Source of the DNA: an uncultured Helicobacter sp.
GTDB lineage: Bacteria; Campylobacterota; Campylobacteria; Campylobacterales; Helicobacteraceae
Reading direction: 5' to 3'
Assembly (NCBI GenBank): GCA_944326445.1
Contig: CALVDZ010000021.1
Coordinates: forward strand, 1 to 12,295
DNA length: 12,295 nt
The notes under the pieces are model-generated. The model did not search any database, had not been told where the DNA came from, and worked only from the letters and a program-made list of their open reading frames with translations. Every line of letters starts with the position of its first letter. The first letter of the stretch is position 1. Shown here piece after piece: positions 1 to 6,909 of the stretch. Position numbers and translations under genes: made by a program.

Positions 1-355
1 ATCTTTTCTTAGATTCTGAATCTGCCTTACATTCCGCGCTTGGCTTGCCCGGGCATTCTAAGATTTGAGATGAGAAAGTGGGGTTGTGCAGATTGGAGGC
101 AAGGGAGCTACCTAAGCGGTAGTAACCGCTGCCGACAATCAAACTCCCCGCTTTATCGCTCAAGACTGAATGCCCCTCAGAAGCCGAGTTTATAGAATCT
201 AAAATATCCCTTGGTATGTATAAATCTACTTCTTCCACACTAACCACCCTCTCCCCAAAGCCCATTTTCTTCCCAAACGCTACGCGCCATTCTCGCTTTG
301 GGATAAACCACGATAGGACTTTATAGGCTAATCTCTTGAGATAATACTCTGGCAT
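1..355 (-). CDS. Partial CDS, 5' end only; possible surface-polysaccharide enzyme
   Basis: An open frame runs from an ATG at 355 leftwards through the window edge without a stop (118 codons visible). The start is well supported: AAGGAGG lies a few bases upstream, in the 15-bp gap after the argB stop, so the two genes are probably co-transcribed. The visible protein begins MPEYYLKRLAYKVLSWFIPK and continues into a basic, aromatic stretch (R-E-W-R-V-A-F-G-K-K). A basic/amphipathic start with FIPxxxxRxxFxxK resembles the N-termini of several Campylobacterales glycosyltransferases and polysaccharide enzymes as I remember them; that link is inference. Residues after about 100 are polar and charged (S, E, K, D). 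No catalytic motif is visible because the gene is cut off. The ribosome binding site GGAGGTGTG is shared with the FkbM gene at the other end of the window. I do not recognise a specific function. Confidence 0.7.
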   Translation of the reverse strand, partial: MPEYYLKRLAYKVLSWFIPKREWRVAFGKKMGFGERVVSVEEVDLYIPRDILDSINSASEGHSVLSDKAGSLIVGSGYYRLGSSLASNLHNPTFSSQILECPGKPSAECKADSESKKR

Positions 356-370
356 CACACCTCCTTACAA

Positions 371-1231
371 TCAATCACACACAATCTGCGTGCCAATGCC
401 CTCTTTGGTAAAGAGCTCTAGCAGCAGAGAGTGCTCGATACGCCCATCGATGATATGCGCCTTTTGCACACCATTGCACACGCAGCCCACACACGCCTCG
501 AGCTTTGGGATCATACCGCCGCTAATCACCCCTTGTGCGCGCAGAGATTCTATCGCGCTAGGTGTGAGCGAGCCAATAAGCTGCCTGTGCCCATCAAGCA
601 CGCCCGGAATATCGCTAAGAAACATCACCTTGCTCGCCTTGAGGGCTTTGGCGATCTCACACGCGGCGATGTCGGCGTTGATATTATACCCCGTGCTATC
701 CTCGCCGCTAGCAATAGGCGCGATGATGGGGATAAACCCCTCGCTTAGAATCTTCTCTAACAACCGCGTATCCACACTAATTATCTCTCCGGTGTAACCA
801 AACTTCCCATTATCCTTTGCCCGCGCGCTTAGCGTCAATCCGTCCTTGCCGCTTATCCCCACGGCACGCGCTCCGTGGAGATTTAAAAACGCCGTGAGCT
901 CCTTGTTTATCTCGCCACTTAGCACCATCTCCACCACTTGCATACATTCCTTGCTCGTGACACGATAGCCCTCGACAAAGTGGCTCTCTATCTGCAGTTT
1001 GGAGAGCATCTCATCGATACGCTTGCCCCCGCCATGCACGACTACGGGGCGTATCCCCACCATATACATCAGCACCAAGTCCAGCGCGAAGCTCTCTTTT
1101 AACTCGGGGTTTAGCTGGGCAGCCCCGCCGTATTTGATGACGATAATCTGCTCGCGGAAGGCACGGATAAAAGGGATAGATTCTAAAAGCACATTGACGA
1201 TTTTTTGGTGGGTTTTGTAGGATTTTTGCAT
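371..1231 (-). CDS. argB: Acetylglutamate kinase
   Basis: Phosphorylates N-acetyl-L-glutamate with ATP, the second step of arginine/ornithine synthesis, in the cytosol. The 286-residue length fits the family. Amino-acid-kinase motifs appear in order: VIKYGGAA at residues 31-38 (nucleotide phosphate binding, Lys33), VVVHGGGK at 63-70, NINADIAA at 183-190, SGGMIPKL at 237-244 (substrate binding and the Lys that helps phosphoryl transfer) and EGIGTQI near the C-terminus. An N-terminal helix of about 25 residues precedes the kinase core, as in arginine-sensitive hexameric ArgB enzymes; feedback inhibition by arginine is therefore plausible but not shown. The ATG at 1231 is preceded by AAAGGCAGGCA, a 10-base leader (AAGGCAGGCA) also found before coaBC. 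It is transcribed divergently from the dehydrogenase gene across 64 bp and is followed after 15 bp by the gene at the left edge. No other arg gene is in the window. Confidence 0.96.
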   Translation of the reverse strand: MQKSYKTHQKIVNVLLESIPFIRAFREQIIVIKYGGAAQLNPELKESFALDLVLMYMVGIRPVVVHGGGKRIDEMLSKLQIESHFVEGYRVTSKECMQVVEMVLSGEINKELTAFLNLHGARAVGISGKDGLTLSARAKDNGKFGYTGEIISVDTRLLEKILSEGFIPIIAPIASGEDSTGYNINADIAACEIAKALKASKVMFLSDIPGVLDGHRQLIGSLTPSAIESLRAQGVISGGMIPKLEACVGCVCNGVQKAHIIDGRIEHSLLLELFTKEGIGTQIVCD

Positions 1232-1295
1232 TGCCTGCCTTTACTTTGTGTGGTTTTTGCATTATTATTACTAAAAAAACATTAAGGAGCACATA
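1232..1295. promoter_or_regulatory. Divergent promoter region argB / 2-hydroxyacid dehydrogenase
   Basis: These 64 bp must hold both promoters. The AT-rich core at 1261-1271 (ATTATTATTAC) can be read as a -10 box in both directions: TATTAT/TATTAC towards the dehydrogenase and TAATAAT towards argB. If so, the two promoters share one melting site and could interfere with each other. The -35 elements are not convincing, which is normal in Helicobacter. The ribosome binding site AAGGAG at 1284-1289 sits 6 bp before the dehydrogenase ATG. Confidence 0.45.
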
Positions 1296-2225
1296 ATGAA
1301 AAACATCGTCCTGCTAGATTCACAAACCTTGGGGGAATGCGATTTGAGCGTGTTTGAGCGATTTGGGAATTTCACACACTACCCCACCACAAGCCCACAA
1401 GAGGTGCTAAGCCGCTGCAAGGACGCGCATATCGTGCTGACAAACAAAGTCGTGCTCGACTCCGCCCTGCTCGCGCAGCTCCCTAGCCTCGAGCTCATCT
1501 GTATCACCGCTACGGGTATGAATAATGTCGATTTGGACTATGCTAAGCAAAGGGGTATCGTAGTGAAAAATGTCGCGGGCTACTCCACCAACGCCGTGGC
1601 GCAGCACACGCTGATGATGGCGCTAAACCTTTTGGGCAATCTGGGGTATTATGATGGGTATTGCAAAAGCGGGGAGTGGAGCAGGAGCGCGATTTTTACC
1701 CATATCAAAGATCCCATACGCGAGATAGATGGGCTAGAGTGGGGGATCATCGGACTAGGCACGATTGGGCGCAGAGTGGCGCAGCTAGCGCAGGGCTTTG
1801 GGGCAAAGGTAAGCTATCACTCCACAAGTGGCAATAACACCAACGCCAGCTATCCACACAAGGATCTAAACACGCTCCTAAGCACGAGCGATATCATCTC
1901 TATCCACGCCCCGCTAAATCCTCAAACCAACAACCTCCTACACGCGGGCAATCTAGGGCTACTCAAAGATCACGCGATTTTGCTCAATATGGGGCGTGGC
2001 GGGATCGTCAATGAAGCCGATATCGCTAAGATTTTAGAATCTAAGCCCATATACTTTGGTGCCGATGTGCTCGCCAAAGAGCCTATGGAGCCAAACCACC
2101 CCTTGCTAAATCCTAAAATCGCGCATAAAATCCTGCTCACCCCGCACTACGCGTGGGCGTATGACAAAGCTAGAGCAAGACTACTAGAGGGCGTGCTCAA
2201 AAATATCGCGGAGTTTGTGGGCTAA
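1296..2225 (+). CDS. D-2-hydroxyacid dehydrogenase (NAD-dependent)
   Basis: Cytosolic oxidoreductase that interconverts a 2-oxoacid and the D-2-hydroxyacid with NAD(H). Its 309 residues match the single-domain-pair members (glycerate/hydroxypyruvate reductase-like) rather than long SerA with an ACT domain. The Rossmann motif IIGLGTIGRR is at 151-160. The three catalytic residues are in place: Arg234 (NMGRGG), Glu262 (LAKEPME) and His284 (TPHYAW). N-terminal substrate-domain markers include TATGMNNVDL near 71-80 and the helix after GYSTNAVAQHT. His followed two residues on by Trp-type residues (HYAW) is seen in glycerate dehydrogenase/HPR-like enzymes, but the true substrate cannot be read from the sequence. 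H. pylori carries a similar protein, annotated as a 2-hydroxyacid or phosphoglycerate dehydrogenase. AAGGAG before the ATG supports the start. The gene stands alone in its transcription unit, apart from possible read-through into the outer-membrane protein gene 80 bp downstream. Confidence 0.92.
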   Translation: MKNIVLLDSQTLGECDLSVFERFGNFTHYPTTSPQEVLSRCKDAHIVLTNKVVLDSALLAQLPSLELICITATGMNNVDLDYAKQRGIVVKNVAGYSTNAVAQHTLMMALNLLGNLGYYDGYCKSGEWSRSAIFTHIKDPIREIDGLEWGIIGLGTIGRRVAQLAQGFGAKVSYHSTSGNNTNASYPHKDLNTLLSTSDIISIHAPLNPQTNNLLHAGNLGLLKDHAILLNMGRGGIVNEADIAKILESKPIYFGADVLAKEPMEPNHPLLNPKIAHKILLTPHYAWAYDKARARLLEGVLKNIAEFVG

Positions 2226-2305
2226 GTTTTGGCGTAAAATTTGGGAATCTAAGTTTTTTTTAGATAGAGTCGCGCCGCTTTTTATCTAACAACAAAGGAA
2301 TGATA
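2226..2305 (+). promoter_or_regulatory. Promoter/leader of outer-membrane protein gene
   Basis: A candidate -10 box TAAAAT is at 2234-2239, with a weak TTGTGG 15 bp upstream. The leader that follows has a T8 run (2254-2261) and three short complementary elements: ATCTAA (2248-2253), TTAGATA (2260-2266) and TATCTAA (2283-2289). The middle one can pair with either neighbour, so two mutually exclusive AU-rich hairpins are possible just upstream of the ribosome binding site AAAGGA at 2294-2299. The stems are weak and this is only suggestive. No convincing terminator for the dehydrogenase gene is present. Confidence 0.3.
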
Positions 2306-3580
2306 ATGGTGAAACAAACCCTCACTTCCCTAGCAGTATGCGGAGCATTAACTCTCGCAAATGGCGTGGAGATAGAAGTCTCTCCCTTTGGCTATCTCAC
2401 AGGAATGTATCACTCACAAAACGACTTCACATTCCATGTGCGCAGTGGCGCGGATTTTAATGTCAATAACAGCGGATTTTCCTTCGGACTTGGGGCGATA
2501 GGTGCGTGGAATATCCCGCTAAGCCCAAATGCCCTCTCATCAAGCGCAGGGGATATCTCCGATGCATATATCCAATATAAGCGCAGTGTCAAAACCAACG
2601 ACAACAAGACTAAAGAAACCCTGCACGCATCAGTGGGGCGGTTTAATAGCGATTATCTACGCTCGGACTGGATAGCGGGCAATATCCAAGGGATCGCGGC
2701 GCGCTACTCTGTGTCCAATCGCTTTGATATCTATGCGACTTATCTCAACTCCTACCTCAACACTGGTTATAAAAAGGGGCAAATCGGCACAAAATACGGC
2801 ACTTCTATCGCAGCCCTCACGCCCTTTAGCCCAACTACTAAAGATAATTTTGTGGGTGGTGAAGTGCTGATGGCGGGGCTTAGCTTCACAGAGCAGAGCA
2901 AATACCTCATCGATGTTTTTGGACTTATCAATACCTCACTACCCGAGAGATTTAGCACACTCACAGACAGAGGCTCGTCGCTCCTCGCACAGGGCGGTAT
3001 CACGATGGGATTTACCCTCATACCACACGAGAATTTCAAAGCCCGCACGACTTTGCGTGGGCTTGTGCAGTATGGCAACACCGACAGACGCGATGTGGCA
3101 AACAGAGCCGGGCAGGATCTAAGCTTTCTTTTGTGGGCTGATGAAAAAGTTACGATTTTTAACGATTTCTATGTCGGAGCGGGGGCGCACTATGTCGGCG
3201 GACGCGAGGGTATGGGCGGTATCTGGAGTATTACCGATGCCACGCATTATTATGGCAACACGATGGGACTAGCAAGCACGACTATGGGCTATATCGCGCC
3301 CTATTTCCTAAACAACACCATTAGCGCGTATATCTATGGTGGGATTGAGTATCAACGCTTCAAACTCCACGCGCTCGCCTCATTCATCGACTACACAGAG
3401 TTTTCGCTCATGGCGCAGTATAGATTCTGGGAGCAAAATGCGATGAGCCTTGAAGTGGGCGGGGGCTTTGTGCATTATAGCTTTGACAACTACACATACA
3501 CCAGCACAACCTCGCCTTATTATGGCATACTCGCCTCGAGCAACAACGCCTTCAGTGTCTTTGTGCGCTTTAACTACTAA
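2306..3580 (+). CDS. Outer-membrane beta-barrel protein, Helicobacter OMP family
   Basis: Predicted secreted outer-membrane protein of 424 residues. The start is taken at the ATG at 2306 rather than the one at 2300, because the ribosome binding site AAAGGA ends at 2299, touching the first ATG but 6 bp from the second. The N-terminus (MVKQTLTSLAVCGALTLANG) is a classic signal peptide with cleavage expected around residues 18-20. It is followed by VEIEVSPFGYLTG, a beginning typical of the Hof/HP_OMP_2-type Helicobacter outer-membrane proteins. The rest alternates short polar turns with amphipathic beta-strands rich in Tyr, Phe and Gly. It ends FSVFVRFNY, an aromatic C-terminal residue as needed for BAM-dependent assembly. 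A role as porin or adhesin cannot be decided. No coding repeat tract is present, so it does not look phase variable within the gene. The family assignment rests on overall appearance and memory, not a search. Confidence 0.8.
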   Translation: MVKQTLTSLAVCGALTLANGVEIEVSPFGYLTGMYHSQNDFTFHVRSGADFNVNNSGFSFGLGAIGAWNIPLSPNALSSSAGDISDAYIQYKRSVKTNDNKTKETLHASVGRFNSDYLRSDWIAGNIQGIAARYSVSNRFDIYATYLNSYLNTGYKKGQIGTKYGTSIAALTPFSPTTKDNFVGGEVLMAGLSFTEQSKYLIDVFGLINTSLPERFSTLTDRGSSLLAQGGITMGFTLIPHENFKARTTLRGLVQYGNTDRRDVANRAGQDLSFLLWADEKVTIFNDFYVGAGAHYVGGREGMGGIWSITDATHYYGNTMGLASTTMGYIAPYFLNNTISAYIYGGIEYQRFKLHALASFIDYTEFSLMAQYRFWEQNAMSLEVGGGFVHYSFDNYTYTSTTSPYYGILASSNNAFSVFVRFNY

Positions 3581-3589
3581 GGCTAGGAT

Positions 3590-4186
3590 TTGGAAGAGAT
3601 TATACAAGCCTTGCAAACTTGGGGTTATGTGCTCCTCTTTGTGTATAGTCTCTATGGTGGCTATGTAGGGCTCATCGCCGCAGCGAGCCTTAGCGCGCTA
3701 GGTAAGCTTGATATTAGCCTATGTATCATTACCGCAGGGCTAGCAAACGCGATTGGGAGCTCGCTTGTCGCTTTTATCGCGCGACATTACAAGGCAGAGA
3801 TTTTGCCCCTATTTGCCAAATACTCGCGCCAAATCGCCCTCACGCAGATTTGGATACGCAAATACGGCAAAGTCAGTATCTTTGTGTGCAAATATATCCA
3901 CATTATCCGCATTATCGTGCCTATCGCCATAGGGATTAGCCGATACAAATTCACGCGCTTTTTGTTTTACAATGCCCTTGCTTCGCTTGTTTGGGCGATT
4001 TTGGTGGGCTGTGTTACATTTTTTTCAAGCAACGCCGTGCTTGCCTTGGTAGAGGAGCTTGATGTCCATCCTTATATCCTGCCACTTGTGCTTTTGTGCT
4101 GGGGAGCTCTCATCGTGCTTTTGATGCGCACCGCCTCACGCAAGATTCACAAAAAACCCCCGCACACAAAATCTACTCGCGTATGA
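3590..4186 (+). CDS. DedA-family inner-membrane protein
   Basis: Polytopic membrane protein of 198 residues; DedA proteins flip or transport lipid carriers and help keep membrane potential and envelope integrity. The start is TTG at 3590, 9 bp after the OMP stop, with AGG-rich sequence upstream (AAGGCTAGGAT). Hydrophobic segments lie near 11-36, 43-63, 103-117, 126-146 and 161-180, followed by a basic tail. Family signatures: LANAIGSSLVAFIARHY (51-67) matches the usual G..LGD...Y..GR, and KYIHIIRIIVPIAIG (101-115) matches RF.PGvR...P..AG, followed by FTRFLFYNALASLVWA. Two departures are visible: the acidic residue after the Gly of the first motif is Ser57, and the first Arg of the second motif is Lys101 (Arg107 is kept). 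It is probably co-transcribed with the OMP. Its 3' end overlaps the convergent rlpA gene by 14 bp. Confidence 0.88.
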   Translation: MEEIIQALQTWGYVLLFVYSLYGGYVGLIAAASLSALGKLDISLCIITAGLANAIGSSLVAFIARHYKAEILPLFAKYSRQIALTQIWIRKYGKVSIFVCKYIHIIRIIVPIAIGISRYKFTRFLFYNALASLVWAILVGCVTFFSSNAVLALVEELDVHPYILPLVLLCWGALIVLLMRTASRKIHKKPPHTKSTRV

Positions 4187-5126
4187 GAATCTTATCGCCA
4201 AAGCCCTTGGTGTTTTTCATAAAATCCCGCGCCTCCTCTTCACTCTGAAATCCCTGCAAAAACACACGATAGAGAATCTCATCGTTTGCATCACGCATCT
4301 CTTTGATAGTAGTCGTGTAGGGCGGATAGGTGTCGTATTGCTCTTTGGTAATGAGCGCGCCCTCTTTTTTCCTAAACGCCCCAAGCTGCAGCGCAAACCT
4401 CCCGCCCGATACACTCTGTGGAGTTTGTCCTATGGCAAACTCCTCCTGCAACGCCTCATCATCTCGCACCTCATCTTTAGATTCTGTATTGATCACGCCC
4501 TTAAAGCCTATAACCTCAAGGCGCACCTTTGCCGTGCCGACTTTGAGCATATCGATATCCTTTGCCGCGGCGTTGCTTAGATCGATAATGCGCCCCTCGA
4601 CAAAGGGACCACGATCGTTGATACGCACAATCGTGCTCTTGCCATTTTCGAGGTTATGGACTTTCACCACCGTGTTCATCGGAAATGTCTTATGCGCGGC
4701 AGTGTGGGCATACATATTGTAAGTTTCGCCATTAGAAGTCTTTTTGGCGTGGAAGTCGGGACCATACCAGCTCGCTAACCCCTCAAAGCTATCGCCAAGT
4801 TTCACTTCCTGTGGGTGATACCACTTCCCCGCGATTTGGTAGGGCTTCATCGTGGCGTTTTGGATCGCAGGAGATTCACGCATAGCACTCCCGCCTATGT
4901 TGGCATCTACGCCACTTTGAAACGCATCTAGATCGTTATAATTCTCTGAAAAACTCTGATAAGTGTTGGTATTGCCGTGCTCAAAGGTGCGCTTGTGGGT
5001 GTTTTCATAGCTCCCCCAATCCTCATATTCACTAAAGCTCCCTTTGCCACCGCTATACGCGCTATTGCTCGCACAACCACACAAAAGCCCCACCAGCGCA
5101 ACGCCCACATATCTACGATAATCCAT
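4173..5126 (-). CDS. rlpA: RlpA-like septal/cell-wall lipoprotein with SPOR domain
   Basis: Envelope lipoprotein; RlpA proteins bind septal peptidoglycan and in some species act as lytic transglycosylases on glycan strands lacking stem peptides. The ATG at 5126 is preferred over an in-frame GTG at 5132, because AAGGAG (5133-5138) overlaps the GTG but is 5 bp from the ATG; this gives 317 residues. The lipobox L-C-G-C places the lipid-modified Cys at residue 18. A Ser/Asn/Glu-rich linker covers about 20-95. The double-psi beta-barrel domain runs about 116-206, with GLASWYGPDFHAKKTSNGE, the catalytic-type His145 (TAAHKTFP) and Asp171 (RINDRGPF). A SPOR domain (about 242-317, GRFALQLGAFRKKEGA) targets denuded glycans at division sites. 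It is the last gene of the hisB-kdsC-lptC-rlpA unit and converges on DedA. Confidence 0.93.
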   Translation of the reverse strand: MDYRRYVGVALVGLLCGCASNSAYSGGKGSFSEYEDWGSYENTHKRTFEHGNTNTYQSFSENYNDLDAFQSGVDANIGGSAMRESPAIQNATMKPYQIAGKWYHPQEVKLGDSFEGLASWYGPDFHAKKTSNGETYNMYAHTAAHKTFPMNTVVKVHNLENGKSTIVRINDRGPFVEGRIIDLSNAAAKDIDMLKVGTAKVRLEVIGFKGVINTESKDEVRDDEALQEEFAIGQTPQSVSGGRFALQLGAFRKKEGALITKEQYDTYPPYTTTIKEMRDANDEILYRVFLQGFQSEEEARDFMKNTKGFGDKILIRE

Positions 5127-5141
5127 CGCCACTCCTTACTG

Positions 5142-5681
5142 CTATTGTGCGAGTTGGATAAACCCATCAAGGCTCTCGCCCTGCAAATATTCCTGATTTT
5201 GATCAAAATACACATTAAGCCCTTGCAAATCCGTCTCCTCTTGATTGACAAAAAACTGCCCCTCGCCCGTAAAAATCCGCTTTTTGTAGTCATACACACC
5301 CCGCTCACTCCATAGCACTAGCCCATCTTGGCGGATAAGACGGATACTTTGGGGCGTGTGGTAGATATCCTTTATCGCCTTGAGATAGGGCGCGTAATAC
5401 TCCTCCCTGCGCTGCTGTGAATCTAGCTGATAGGCAAAAACCTCATAGCCCTCATCGTATGTGTTGTAACGCAGGATTTTGGAGCCATTTGCGATGAGAG
5501 AGAGCGGATCTGTCGTGAGCAAAAAAAACTCAAAATCCCCAATCTCAACACTCGGGATATTAGTGCCTATGTCCTTATAGGTGCTTTCATCTTGCTCAAA
5601 AAAGAGCAAACTCCCTAGACTAAGCAGCAATAAACCAACAAAAAACGCATAAATGCTAAAGGAAATATTTTTTAAGCTCAT
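5142..5681 (-). CDS. lptC: LptC-like LPS export protein
   Basis: Predicted bitopic inner-membrane protein of 179 residues. LptC links the LptBFG transporter to the periplasmic LptA bridge that carries LPS to the outer membrane. One transmembrane helix is visible at about residues 8-28 (SIYAFFVGLLLLSLGSLLFF), followed by a periplasmic domain rich in beta-strands. The C-terminal part (GLVLWSERGVYDYKKRIFTG, then GQFFVNQ and LNVYFDQNQEYLQGE) has the strand/turn pattern of LptC/OstA-type jellyroll repeats. Overall sequence conservation is low, so the position directly after kdsC, as in E. coli kdsC-lptC, supports the call. The ATG lies inside the end of kdsC (26-bp overlap) and has no clear ribosome binding site, suggesting translational coupling. 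No lptA follows; the next gene is rlpA, 15 bp downstream. Confidence 0.8.
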   Translation of the reverse strand: MSLKNISFSIYAFFVGLLLLSLGSLLFFEQDESTYKDIGTNIPSVEIGDFEFFLLTTDPLSLIANGSKILRYNTYDEGYEVFAYQLDSQQRREEYYAPYLKAIKDIYHTPQSIRLIRQDGLVLWSERGVYDYKKRIFTGEGQFFVNQEETDLQGLNVYFDQNQEYLQGESLDGFIQLAQ

Positions 5682-6180
5682 CGCGATTGTCTTTGTTGCG
5701 CTTGCCTTGAGATTCTTTGGCGAGAATATCCTCTATCATCTCGCGCACCGCACCCTTACCGCCCTTTTTGCCTAGCACGACTTTAGCAAGGGCTTTGATC
5801 TCCTTGGCACCATCTTTGGGCGCGTAAGTGTGCTTAATGCACTTAAACATCGGCAAATCATTGAGATCATCGCCGATACACGCCACTTCATCACTCTCTA
5901 ACCCGAGCTTATTTAGAATCTCACGCACCACCGCGCCCTTATCACTCACACCCATATAGATATGCTCTATCCCGAGCTCTTGTGCGCGCTTTTGCACGAT
6001 GAGAGAATCTCTGCCTGTGATGATCGCACTCTTGCGCCCTAGCTGCTTATTCCACACACTTAGGGCTAAGCCGTCTCTGATATGAAAGCTCTTTATCTCC
6101 TCGCCACTTTGGGTATAGGTAATCTCGCCCGTAGTCAGCGTGCCATCGACATCAAGCAATAAAAGTTGGATTTTTTTCAT
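5656..6180 (-). CDS. kdsC: 3-deoxy-D-manno-octulosonate 8-phosphate phosphatase (HAD family)
   Basis: Removes phosphate from Kdo 8-phosphate to give Kdo, the inner-core LPS sugar, in the cytosol. Its 174 residues are typical of the cap-less C0-type HAD phosphatases that work as tetramers. HAD motif I is DVDGTLT at 10-16 (nucleophile Asp10, acid/base Asp12). Motif II is IITGRDS with Thr55. Motif III is Lys81 (SDKG). Motif IV is GDDLNDLP at 103-110 (Asp104 and Asp108, Mg binding). GGKGAVREM near 140-148 is the conserved C-terminal element that closes a neighbour's active site. The ATG overlaps the hisB stop as ATGA, so translation is coupled. The A7 run in codons 2-4 encodes Lys-Lys-Ile and looks ordinary. 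The match to KdsC is strong; a general sugar-phosphatase role is the only real alternative. Confidence 0.92.
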   Translation of the reverse strand: MKKIQLLLLDVDGTLTTGEITYTQSGEEIKSFHIRDGLALSVWNKQLGRKSAIITGRDSLIVQKRAQELGIEHIYMGVSDKGAVVREILNKLGLESDEVACIGDDLNDLPMFKCIKHTYAPKDGAKEIKALAKVVLGKKGGKGAVREMIEDILAKESQGKRNKDNRDELKKYFL

Positions 6181-6764
6181 AGCACGCCTTTGGTGCTTGG
6201 CGTGGAGATTCTAGGATTTGGCGTGAGTGCGCGGCGCAAACTCACTCCAAAAGCTTTAAACATCGCTTCGGTAATGTGGTGGAGATTTTTGCCACGCACA
6301 CAGATGATATGCGCGCTGATTTTGGCATTAAAGCACACTGCGCGGAAAAACTCCTCCACGAGCTCCACATCAAAGCTCCCTATCTTGCCCCCATAGCCCT
6401 GTCCTGCCTCAAAGACTAAAAACGCGCGGTTAGCGAGATCTATATCACACGCTACACACGCCTCATCCATCACCACGCGCGCATTGCCAAAGCGCTCCAC
6501 GCCACTTAGCGGATAAATCATCTGCCCCAACGCCTCGCCTAGAGTGATCCCACAATCCTCTACACTATGATGATCGTCTATATGTGTGTCACCTTGGCAT
6601 TTGAGCGTGAGATCGATAAGACTATGCTTGCTAAAAGCCTCAAGCATATGGTTAAAGAATCCAACCCCGCTGCTAATCTTTGCGCTCCCGCTCCCATAGA
6701 GAGTCGCCTCTAGGCAAATGTCTGTCTCTTTTGTCTTGCGTGTGTGTGAAATCTGCTCTTTCAT
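6177..6764 (-). CDS. hisB: Imidazoleglycerol-phosphate dehydratase
   Basis: Dehydrates imidazole-glycerol phosphate to imidazole-acetol phosphate, the sixth step of histidine synthesis; cytosolic Mn enzyme forming 24-mers. The 195 residues correspond to the dehydratase domain only: there is no fused histidinol-phosphate phosphatase as in E. coli HisB. Metal- and substrate-binding motifs are GVGFFNHMLEAFSKH (33-47), GDTHIDDHHSVEDCG (58-72; His65, His66, Glu69), KNLHHITEAMFKAF (159-172) and the C-terminal STKGVL (190-195). The ATG at 6764 has AAAAGGCAG upstream. It is the first gene of the hisB-kdsC-lptC-rlpA unit, so a histidine gene drives envelope genes; no other his gene is in the window. 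It is divergent from coaBC. Confidence 0.96.
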   Translation of the reverse strand: MKEQISHTRKTKETDICLEATLYGSGSAKISSGVGFFNHMLEAFSKHSLIDLTLKCQGDTHIDDHHSVEDCGITLGEALGQMIYPLSGVERFGNARVVMDEACVACDIDLANRAFLVFEAGQGYGGKIGSFDVELVEEFFRAVCFNAKISAHIICVRGKNLHHITEAMFKAFGVSLRRALTPNPRISTPSTKGVL

Positions 6765-6909
6765 ACTCTGCCTTTTGGGTTATAGAATCTAAAAATGCCA
6801 CCATTTTACCAAAATATTAAAGCCCCGCACAGAAAATACGCCAAAATTGTGTATTTAGGGATAAAGTTTTATTACAATGCAAAGCAAAATCCACAAACTA
6901 AGGCAGGCA
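6765..6909. promoter_or_regulatory. Divergent promoter region hisB operon / coaBC
   Basis: Towards coaBC, TACAAT at 6873-6878 in a T-rich context (GTTTTATTACAAT) is a good -10 box. It would start transcription near 6885 and leave a leader of about 25 nt before the ATG at 6910. Towards hisB (minus strand), TAAAAT (6803-6808) is the best -10 candidate, with TATAAC (6776-6781) as a closer alternative. The AGAATCT word lies at 6784. No operator or riboswitch-like structure was recognised. Confidence 0.45.

Noticed and set aside
390..797. Plus-strand open frames across argB (also 431-748 and 999-1220)
   Set aside because: They lie antisense within argB, whose motifs are complete; their composition is that of a shadow frame and no ribosome binding site is present.
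4330..4722. Plus-strand open frame of 130 codons inside rlpA
   Set aside because: Antisense to the conserved RlpA domain and SPOR region; Cys/Ser/Pro-rich composition typical of the reverse frame.
6169..6175. A7/T7 run at the kdsC start as a phase-variable tract
   Set aside because: Short, encodes the common Met-Lys-Lys start and the frame is intact; no sign of switching.
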